Part shown: positions 14,357-20,652 of the stretch, piece after piece | Layout of the letters: every line of letters begins with the position of its first letter | How positions within the stretch are numbered: the stretch's first letter is position 1 | Assembly (NCBI GenBank): GCA_947476405.1 | Contig: CANJQG010000030.1 | Coordinates: forward strand, 1 to 20,652 | Length of the DNA stretch: 20,652 nt | Direction: 5' to 3' | From: Thiotrichales bacterium | GTDB taxonomy: Bacteria; Pseudomonadota; Gammaproteobacteria; Francisellales; CACEW01 | The notes under the pieces: model-generated | What the model saw: the letters and a program-made list of their open reading frames with translations, nothing else | What the model was told of the DNA's origin: nothing | Databases searched by the model: none | Translations under genes and position numbers: made by a program

Positions 14357-17300
14357 TTGAAAGACTTATTAAATGTAGTGAAAAAAACCAGCAAGCGCTA
14401 TTTTGATTTGATTAAAATCTCGCTGGCTTCACCTGAAGTCATTCGCTCATGGTCATTCGGTGAAGTGAAAAAACCGGAAACCATTAACTATCGCACTTTC
14501 AAGCCTGAACGTGAAGGCCTATTTTGTGCCAAAATCTTCGGGCCCATTAAAGACTACGAATGCCTTTGTGGAAAATATAAACGCTTAAAGCATCGCGGGA
14601 TTATCTGCGAAAAATGTGGCGTTGAATTGACCCAAGCTAAAGTCCGTCGTGAACGCATGGGCCATATTGAATTGGCCTCACCCGTTGCGCATATTTGGTT
14701 TTTAAAATCCTTGCCCTCTCGGATTGGCTTAGCTTTGGATATGACCTTACGAGATATCGAAAAAGTCTTGTATTTTGAATCCTATGTCGTAACTGACCCA
14801 GGAATGACCACGCTTGAGCGTGGCCAACTTCTGACTGAAGAAGCCTATCTCGATGCCATGGAAGAGCATGGCGATGAATTCGAAGCTTTTATGGGCGCCG
14901 AAGCCGTTCAAAAAATGCTGAAATATTTGGATGTCAAAGAAGAAATCATCAAAATTCGTGAAGAATTGCCTGCGACGACTTCAGAGACCAAACTCAAGAA
15001 AATGACCAAGCGTTTGAAATTGCTTGAAGCGTTTGACGAATCTGGCAATCATCCAGACTGGATGATCCTGTCTGTTCTACCTATCTTGCCACCGGATCTC
15101 CGTCCCTTGGTTGCACTGGATGGTGGACGTTTTGCGACATCCGACTTAAACGACCTTTATCGCCGTGTGATCAATCGTAATAATCGCCTAAAACGCTTAT
15201 TAGAATTAAGTGCGCCTGATATTATTGTCAGAAATGAAAAACGCATGCTACAAGAAGCCGTAGATGCCTTGTTGGATAACGGTCGCCGCGGTCGTGCGAT
15301 TACAGGTTCCAACAAACGCCCACTGAAATCTTTAGCGGACATGATTAAAGGAAAACAAGGTCGTTTTCGTCAGAACTTACTGGGTAAACGCGTTGATTAT
15401 TCAGGACGTTCCGTCATTGTGGTCGGCCCCACTTTAAGACTACATCAATGTGGCTTGCCTAAAAAAATGGCCCTGGAATTATTCAAGCCGTTTATTTATG
15501 GACGCCTCATGCTCGAAGGTCATACCACCACCATTAAAGCAGCAAAGCGAATGGTTGAAATGGAAGAAGCAATTGTTTGGGATACCCTCGAGCACGTGAT
15601 TCGCGAACATCCGGTCTTATTAAACCGTGCGCCCACCCTGCACAGACTTGGGATTCAAGCCTTTGAACCCATCCTGATTGAAGGCAAAGCGATTCAACTC
15701 CATCCTCTAGTCTGTGTCGCCTACAACGCGGATTTCGATGGAGATCAAATGGCGGTCCACGTCCCCCTGACCATTGAAGCTCAGGTTGAGACTCGTGCTT
15801 TGATGATGGCAACCAATAATATTCTCCATCCTGCCAACGGGGAGCCAATCATCTGCCCCACACAGGATATGGTTTTGGGCTTATATTATATGACCCGCGA
15901 TAAAACCAATGCCCTGGGCGAAGGCAAAATTTTCTCTGACCTGGATGAAGTGCATCGTGCTTATGCAGCCAAAGTGGTGGAACTCCACGCAAAGGTCAAA
16001 GTTCGCTTGACGCATGCCATCTTGGATGAAGAGGGCAATTTAAATTTTGAAACCAAAATTTTTGACACCACCATTGGACGTGCACTTTTATCAGCCGTCT
16101 TGCCAGAAGGCTTATCTTTTGACGTCATGAATTGCCTGATGACTAAAAAAACCTTAGCCAAAGTAGTCGATCGCTGCTACCGAACCCTGGGCGTCAAAGC
16201 CACAGTGGTATTTGCGGATCAACTGATGTATACCGGTTTTAAATATTCAACTCGCTCAGGAATCTCCATCGGGATTGATGATTTGGTGGTTCCAGAATCG
16301 AAAGTGAAAATTATTCAAGATGCTGAAGCAGAAGTCCGTGAAATTGCAGAACAATACGCTTCAGGCTTATTGACCGATGGCGAACGCTACAATAAAGCGA
16401 TTGATATCTGGTCACGCGCAAATGATCAAATTTCTAAAGCGATGATGGAAGTCATTGGCCATGCTGAAGTCATTGATGCATCGGGCAAAAAAGTACGTGA
16501 AGAATCCTTTAATGCTATTTATATGATGGCCGACTCCGGTGCTCGGGGCTCTGCAGCGCAGATTCGTCAGTTGGCGGGAATGCGGGGCTTGATGGCTAAA
16601 CCAGACGGAAGCATTATCGAAACGCCTATTGTGGCTAACTTCCGAGAAGGGCTGAACGTTCTACAATACTTTATTTCCACTCACGGTGCGCGTAAAGGCC
16701 TTGCTGATACGGCATTAAAAACAGCAAACTCAGGTTATTTGACACGTCGTTTAGTCGACGTTGCACAAGATGTCGTGATTACAGGCGATGATTGCGGCAC
16801 TCATGAAGGACTATTGATCTCTCCTCATATTGAGGGTGGTGATGTGGTTGTTCCTTTACAAGAACGAATCTTAGGACGCGTCTTGATTGATGATCTGTTG
16901 GTTCCAGGACAAGATGATATTATTTATCCTGCCGGCACCCTGCTGGATGAAAAAGCAGTCGCACGAATTGAATTCCTAGGCGTCGATCAAGTTAAAGTGC
17001 GCTCGCCTATTACCTGCGAAGCCCGTCGTGGAATCTGTGCAAAATGTTATGGTCGTGATTTGGCACGCGGACATTTAATCAGTATTGGCGAAGCCGTTGG
17101 GGTCATTGCAGCCCAATCCATTGGTGAACCGGGCACACAGCTGACCATGCGGACCTTCCATATTGGGGGTGCAGCGTCACAGACTACCTCACAAAATAGT
17201 GTTCACGTAAAAACAGAGGGAACTTTAAAGTTCAACAATCTAAAAACAGTAATCAATGCTTCCAAAAAACATGTGGTGGTTTCCCGCTCGGGTGAATTGG

Positions 17301-18568
17301 TCGTCGTCGATAAATTTGGCCGTGATCGTGAACGCTATAAACTTCCTTATGGTGCAGAATTGCCATTGGGTGAAGGCGATCACGTCAAACCTGGAGTCGC
17401 CATTGCCGCTTGGGATCCCCATACCCATCCCATCGTCACTGAAATGGCAGGAAAAGTCGTCTTCGTAGACATGATCGATGGCGTCACCATGAACCGTCAA
17501 ACCGATGAATTAACAGGCTTGACCAATATTGTCGTTATGGATGCCAAACAGCGTGGGGGCAAAGATCTACGCCCCATGCTGAAACTAATCGATTCTAAAG
17601 GAAACGATTTATGCTTCCCGAATAGTAATATTCCGGTCAGCTATTTCCTTCCTATTAATGGGGTCGTCACGGTTGAAAACGGCGTAATGGTCAAAGTCGG
17701 CGATGTCTTGGCGCGTATTCCAAAAGAAGGTTCCAAAAATAAAGATATTACTGGGGGCTTACCGCGTGTTGCTGATTTGTTTGAAGCCCGTCGTCCAAAA
17801 GAAGCAGCAATTCTGGCTGAAGTGTCAGGCATTGTGAGCTTTGGAAAAGAAACAAAAGGTAAACGTCGCTTATTTATCACCCCAGAAAATGCCGAAGCTT
17901 ACGAGTTAATGATCCAAAAATGGCGGACCATTAACGTCTTCGAGGGTGAGCATATCGAGAAAGGGGAAGTGATTTCTGACGGTCCGTTGGATCCCCATGA
18001 TATCCTTCGCTTAAAAGGGGTAGTGGCTTTAGCTGAATATCTCATCAATGAAATCCAAGATGTATATCGTCTGCAGGGTGTAAAAATCAATGATAAACAC
18101 ATTGAAGTCACCACCCGTCAAATGGTCCGTCGTGTCGAAATCAGCTCAAGTGGCGACAGCAAACTCCTGGTCGGTGAACAAGTTGAATTGGGTCGTGTCT
18201 TAGAAGAAAACGATGACTTGATTTCGAAGGAAAAATTGCCTGCACTGTATCAAAGAACGCTCTATGGTATTACCAAAGCCTCCTTGACGACAGACTCCTT
18301 CATTTCTGCAGCGTCTTTCCAAGAAACAACCCGCGTTCTTACCGAAGCGGCTGTTAATGGAAAATGCGATGCCCTGTTTGGTTTGAAAGAAAACGTGACC
18401 GTTGGACGCTTAGTCCCTGCGGGAACAGGTCTTTCCTATCACAACGCGCAAAAAGCACGTCGTCAACAAATGTTAGCGCGCCCTGATGCCGAACAAAAAG
18501 GCCCTACGGCTGAAGAAGTTCACTCTGCATTAAGCGAAGCTTTGGCAAACAGTGGACATTCGGATTGA
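14357..18568 (+). CDS. rpoC: DNA-directed RNA polymerase subunit beta'
   Basis: The largest RNA polymerase subunit (1403 aa), carrying the catalytic Mg site. The N-terminal zinc site has Cys69, Cys71, Cys84 and Cys87 (ECLCGKYKRLKHRGIICEKC). The active-site loop YNADFDGDQM places the three Asp at 459, 461 and 463. The bridge-helix and trigger-loop region shows GARGSAAQIRQLAGMRGLMAKPDG and QSIGEPGTQLTMRTFH. The second zinc site begins at Cys813 (DDCGTHEG) and ends GICAKC. The start is TTG, supported by AAGGAG at 14344-14349, a seven-base spacing and the family N-terminus KDLLNVVKK; no ATG fits. The 3' end overlaps the next gene by 17 bases. Confidence 0.99.
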   Translation: MKDLLNVVKKTSKRYFDLIKISLASPEVIRSWSFGEVKKPETINYRTFKPEREGLFCAKIFGPIKDYECLCGKYKRLKHRGIICEKCGVELTQAKVRRERMGHIELASPVAHIWFLKSLPSRIGLALDMTLRDIEKVLYFESYVVTDPGMTTLERGQLLTEEAYLDAMEEHGDEFEAFMGAEAVQKMLKYLDVKEEIIKIREELPATTSETKLKKMTKRLKLLEAFDESGNHPDWMILSVLPILPPDLRPLVALDGGRFATSDLNDLYRRVINRNNRLKRLLELSAPDIIVRNEKRMLQEAVDALLDNGRRGRAITGSNKRPLKSLADMIKGKQGRFRQNLLGKRVDYSGRSVIVVGPTLRLHQCGLPKKMALELFKPFIYGRLMLEGHTTTIKAAKRMVEMEEAIVWDTLEHVIREHPVLLNRAPTLHRLGIQAFEPILIEGKAIQLHPLVCVAYNADFDGDQMAVHVPLTIEAQVETRALMMATNNILHPANGEPIICPTQDMVLGLYYMTRDKTNALGEGKIFSDLDEVHRAYAAKVVELHAKVKVRLTHAILDEEGNLNFETKIFDTTIGRALLSAVLPEGLSFDVMNCLMTKKTLAKVVDRCYRTLGVKATVVFADQLMYTGFKYSTRSGISIGIDDLVVPESKVKIIQDAEAEVREIAEQYASGLLTDGERYNKAIDIWSRANDQISKAMMEVIGHAEVIDASGKKVREESFNAIYMMADSGARGSAAQIRQLAGMRGLMAKPDGSIIETPIVANFREGLNVLQYFISTHGARKGLADTALKTANSGYLTRRLVDVAQDVVITGDDCGTHEGLLISPHIEGGDVVVPLQERILGRVLIDDLLVPGQDDIIYPAGTLLDEKAVARIEFLGVDQVKVRSPITCEARRGICAKCYGRDLARGHLISIGEAVGVIAAQSIGEPGTQLTMRTFHIGGAASQTTSQNSVHVKTEGTLKFNNLKTVINASKKHVVVSRSGELVVVDKFGRDRERYKLPYGAELPLGEGDHVKPGVAIAAWDPHTHPIVTEMAGKVVFVDMIDGVTMNRQTDELTGLTNIVVMDAKQRGGKDLRPMLKLIDSKGNDLCFPNSNIPVSYFLPINGVVTVENGVMVKVGDVLARIPKEGSKNKDITGGLPRVADLFEARRPKEAAILAEVSGIVSFGKETKGKRRLFITPENAEAYELMIQKWRTINVFEGEHIEKGEVISDGPLDPHDILRLKGVVALAEYLINEIQDVYRLQGVKINDKHIEVTTRQMVRRVEISSSGDSKLLVGEQVELGRVLEENDDLISKEKLPALYQRTLYGITKASLTTDSFISAASFQETTRVLTEAAVNGKCDALFGLKENVTVGRLVPAGTGLSYHNAQKARRQQMLARPDAEQKGPTAEEVHSALSEALANSGHSD

Positions 18569-19163
18569 ACGAAGCCACAAACGGCGTAAAACCATCTCCA
18601 TTTATGTCAGAGATGGCGCCGTTGTGGCCCAAGCCCCCCATCACGTCTCAGATCACTATGTACATGATCTGATTCGCGAGCGTGAGGCTTGGATTCAAAC
18701 GCAAATCGAAAAACAACAGAATCAGCCTCTCCCGCCCACGCCAAAAGCACATTGGCAAGCTGGAGAGGCTGTTCCGTTTCTGGGAGAACTCCATATTCTG
18801 ACCCAAGATCACAGCAAACAAGAACTCTATCTCTGGTATCGCAAACAGGCGAAAACGATCTTAATTGAACGTACGGCTCATTTCGCAGTAGAGATGAACC
18901 TCTACCCCAGCAAAGTCCTCGTGAAACCCCAAAAAGCACGCTGGGGAAGCTGCAGCAGTGATAATGTGATTCGCCTCAATTGGAAAGTCATTCAAGCTCC
19001 GCTAGACCTGATCGATTATCTCATTGTGCATGAACTTGCACATATCCAAGAAAAAAACCATGGCCCTCAATTCTGGACTCTGGTTGCGCAATTTATCGAA
19101 AATCACCTAGATTGCCGTAAAGCCTTGCAACATTTTGGACGCTATTCGCAACTAAACCTTTAA
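18552..19163 (+). CDS. YgjP-like (DUF45) zinc metallopeptidase
   Basis: A 203-aa protein with the YgjP/DUF45 pattern. The N-terminal half starts ERSHKRRKTISIYVRDGAVVAQAPHHVS and continues IREREAWIQ. The C-terminal catalytic half has ARWGSCSSDNVIRLNWKVIQAP (129-150), the zinc motif HELAH (160-164) and a third ligand candidate His170 in EKNHGPQFW. Family members are predicted gluzincin-type peptidases of poorly known function. Length is shorter than the usual 230-240; the missing part seems to lie in the middle, between the GEAVPFLGE strand and the helix before ARWGSC. The best start is GTG at 18552, inside the rpoC end, with no clear Shine-Dalgarno, so coupling to rpoC is likely. The position directly after rpoC, where rpsL is often found, is unusual. 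Confidence 0.85.
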   Translation: MDIRIERSHKRRKTISIYVRDGAVVAQAPHHVSDHYVHDLIREREAWIQTQIEKQQNQPLPPTPKAHWQAGEAVPFLGELHILTQDHSKQELYLWYRKQAKTILIERTAHFAVEMNLYPSKVLVKPQKARWGSCSSDNVIRLNWKVIQAPLDLIDYLIVHELAHIQEKNHGPQFWTLVAQFIENHLDCRKALQHFGRYSQLNL

Positions 19164-19170
19164 TTTCTTC

Positions 19171-19199
19171 TTGACCTTCACCCCATTTTGGTGTTTAAT
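19171..19199 (+). promoter_or_regulatory. Promoter of tRNA-Phe
   Basis: TTGACC (19171-19176) and TTTAAT (19194-19199) each match the sigma-70 consensus at five of six bases with exactly 17 bases between, and the tRNA starts 24 bases after the -10. A weak CACC/GGTG hairpin lies inside the spacer. Confidence 0.7.
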
Positions 19200-19223
19200 G
19201 TCATCTCTTTTGAAGCATATCAT

Positions 19224-19299
19224 GGCCTGGTAGCTCAGTCGGTAGAGCAGAGGATTGAAAATCCTTGTGTCGGCAGTTCGATTCTGCCCCGGGCCACCA
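19224..19299 (+). tRNA. tRNA-Phe (anticodon GAA)
   Basis: A 76-base tRNA with encoded CCA. The acceptor stem GGCCTGG/CCGGGCC has one G-U pair, the D arm is GCTCAGTCGGTAGAGC, the anticodon stem GAGGA/TCCTT (one G-U pair) closes the loop TTGAAAA with anticodon GAA, and the T arm is GCAGTTCGATTCTGC. An integrase remnant begins about 170 bases from its 3' end and points away from it, so the tRNA 3' end is the probable attachment site of a former island to the right. Confidence 0.98.
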
Positions 19300-19411
19300 T
19301 TATGTAGTTCAAAGAAATCCGATAAAGTCAAAAAACGAAGCAAAATCAAGCTAAAACAAAACTTATATGTTCGCAAGCATCCGGCAAAATACAGCTCTAG
19401 CCATTGCAAAA

Positions 19412-19443
19412 GTGTATAGGATTATGTATAGTTTTGTGTATAG
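19412..19443 (+). repeat. Three 12-base iterons, (G/A)TGTATAG, ahead of the integrase remnant
   Basis: GTGTATAG at 19412, ATGTATAG at 19424 and GTGTATAG at 19436 recur with an exact 12-base period, about one helical turn, between tRNA-Phe and the integrase start. Spaced short direct repeats in this position suit arm-type integrase binding sites or an operator, as seen at P4-like elements; the function is inferred. Confidence 0.6.
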
Positions 19444-19467
19444 CTTCGAAACTTTACGGAGACAGCT

Positions 19468-20342
19468 ATGGCAACAAACTAACAAGTAGGTTCTGCGATA
19501 TCGCAGAAGCAGGCACGCACTTCGACGGAGATGGCCTATATCTTCTCGTTGAGAAGGACGGCAAAAAATACTGGCGTATGGTGTGCTACCTCAATGGCAA
19601 ACGAAAGCTACTGGCATTCGGACGCTATCCAAAAATCTCCCTAGCTAAAGCCAGAGAAGAACGCACCAGGGCTCAGGAGCTCATCAGCCAAGGCATTGAC
19701 CCCGTTCAACATGCCAAGGCGCAAAAACTCCAGCAAGAAACCATCAAACAAAAACAAGCACACGAAGCAGGTAATACCTTCGAAAAAATCGCCAGAAGGC
19801 TGCATCAAAACAAAGCGACTAAAACCACTGACGAGCATCGCAATAGAGTCCTCAGGCAATTTGAAATCCACCTCTTCCCACTAATCGGGCATAGACCCAT
19901 CAATGAAATTCAAGGCGCAGAACTATTAACGATCTTCCGCAATATCGCTGCGAAGACCAATCACGGGCGTCCCATGACCTATATGGCCAAAAGACTATGC
20001 CAATGGACAGGAGAGGTTTACGACTTGGCCAATATTGAAAATAACGAATTTTCAAATAACCCCTGCCGTGCCATCATGAAACACCTTCCCACCCATAATC
20101 CCAAAAAAAGCAGTTGAAAACAAGCTTCTCCTGTAACAATCTGAAAAGTATAGGTTTTCACAAAAAATGAGACTCACCAATTGGGTGATGACAATATTCA
20201 CAAAAAAGTTATTTTATTCAATATGTTATATTGCGAAAGCACTTTCAACTGCTTTTTTTGGGATAATACCAAACACATGGCCCGTATTCGCTTCAATGAA
20301 CTCCCAGAGTTTCTCGAAGCCTTAAAAAACTACAAAGGTTAG
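19468..20342 (+). pseudogene. P4-type tyrosine integrase, decayed
   Basis: A remnant of a P4/CP4-57-like integrase, normally about 400 aa. The N-terminal DUF4102-type domain is clear: NKLTSRFCDIAEAGTHFDGDGLYLLV, WRMVCYLNGKRKLLAFGRYPKISLAKARE and LISQGIDPVQH, followed by the core-binding domain (FEKIARRLHQNK, HLFPLIGHRPINEIQGAELL, RLCQWTGEVYDLA). Three lesions are visible. The native ATG at 19468, with GGAGA five bases ahead, is out of frame with the body: MATN then stop, where one extra base would read into NKLTSR. The body stops at 20117 because of an inserted 165-bp element; beyond it the sequence resumes in frame as KHMARIRFNELPEFLEALKNYKG. It then ends at 20340-20342, where a transposase fragment is joined. 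The whole catalytic domain is lost, so it cannot be active. A TTG-started reading from 19404 lacks support. Confidence 0.85.
20099..20263. mobile_element. MITE-like element inside the integrase remnant
   Basis: A 165-bp insertion without coding capacity. Its ends are perfect 21-bp inverted repeats (20099-20119 and 20243-20263), starting TCCC, then seven A, then GCAGTTGAAA. It is flanked by a direct TAA on each side (20096-20098 and 20264-20266), a 3-bp target duplication. Removing the element and one TAA restores the integrase frame exactly (THN-TKHMAR). Inside is an 11-base direct repeat TTCACAAAAAA at 20157 and 20197. A TAA duplication fits the TNA pattern of some IS5-family (IS1031-type) transposases, but the mobilising enzyme is unknown. 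Confidence 0.85.
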
Positions 20343-20652
20343 GCGGTGTGAATTATTAACAATTAATCGAAGCACGCACTATTATGAGAGCGCTGTAGAT
20401 TCAGGCGCCAAGCTTGCGTTTCTTAAGGCGATTGACGAAACCTATAGTGAAATGCCTTTTTATGGTTATCGCAAGATACATCAAAGCCTGCTTTCTGTTG
20501 GCTATCAAATTGGGGTAAATAGAGTTCGAGATTATATGCGAGAGCTTGGTCTTAAAACGATTTATCCCACAAAAGCCATTAAAACCACCATTGCTAATGC
20601 GGCGCATCATAAATACCCCTATTTATTGCGTGAGATTGACATCAATCGTGCC
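20338..20652 (+). pseudogene. IS3-family OrfB transposase fragment (5' truncated, 3' beyond the window)
   Basis: The frame starting gtt-agg-cgg-tgt reads VRRCELLTINRSTHYYESAV, then KAIDETYSEMPFYGYRKIHQSL, GVNRVRDYMRELGLKTIYPTKA and HHKYPYLLREIDINRA to the window end. This is the HTH_21 part of IS3-family OrfB, just before the DDE catalytic core. The upstream OrfA and left inverted repeat are missing: integrase sequence runs straight into the OrfB frame near 20338-20343. There is no start codon with a ribosome binding site, so the gene is probably dead, though the rest of OrfB may continue beyond the window. Confidence 0.8.

Noticed and set aside
19179..19196. Weak CACC/GGTG hairpin with TTT as operon terminator after the peptidase gene
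   Set aside because: The stem is only four pairs and it lies within the spacer of a strong tRNA-Phe promoter, which explains the sequence better.
19152..19409. Minus-strand 85-aa frame across tRNA-Phe
   Set aside because: It is antisense to the tRNA; the GPGQNRTADTRIFNPLLYRLSY string is a well-known false protein produced by translating tRNA-Phe.
1..20652. CRISPR arrays, toxin-antitoxin pairs and defence systems
   Set aside because: I saw no regularly spaced long repeats and no recognisable cas, toxin-antitoxin or restriction genes on either strand.

Overview
This window is chromosomal DNA from a moderately AT-rich gammaproteobacterium. The secE-nusG-rplK-rplA-rplJ-rplL-rpoB-rpoC order, the UUG-started rpoC, the RpoB and RpoC lengths (1359 and 1403 aa) and the tRNA sequences fit this class. 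Legionellales is my best guess at order level, but that is an inference and not proven by anything in the window.

Layout. 1-426: the right end of an IS66-family element (C-terminal part of the transposase plus a probable terminal repeat). 427-5021: an accessory block with a GNAT acetyltransferase fused to a carboxymuconolactone-decarboxylase-like domain, then a tight SRPBCC / MFS exporter / EamA-type exporter cluster, and a convergent PhzF-family gene whose usual active site is altered. 5035-6326: an intact tyrosine recombinase with its own strong promoter, facing away from the 3' end of tRNA-Lys(CTT), the usual layout of an integrative element at a tRNA gene. 6426-6752: a small predicted membrane protein with its own promoter and terminator. 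6844-18568: the transcription/ribosome operon, including candidate control RNAs: an L1-binding-like element before rplK, an L10 leader before rplJ and a long hairpin between rplL and rpoB. 18552-19163: a YgjP-type metallopeptidase overlapping the end of rpoC. 19224-19299: tRNA-Phe(GAA) with a good promoter. 19300-20652: a decayed second island edge, with a P4-type integrase pseudogene broken by a 5' frameshift, by a 165-bp MITE-like insertion and by a junction with a truncated IS3-family transposase.

How it works together. SecE (translocon), NusG (elongation/antitermination), L11, L1, L10, L7/L12 and the two large RNA polymerase subunits form one growth-regulated transcription unit. Feedback by L1 and L10 and attenuation or RNA processing before rpoB would set the ribosomal-protein to polymerase ratio. 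This conserved block is bracketed by two independent tRNA-linked integrase loci. One looks functional (tRNA-Lys) and one is clearly dead (tRNA-Phe).

No wholly new defence or biosynthetic system is evident. The best candidates for undescribed biology are the exact MITE insertion, the GNAT-CMD fusion, the altered PhzF protein and the small membrane protein at 6426-6752.
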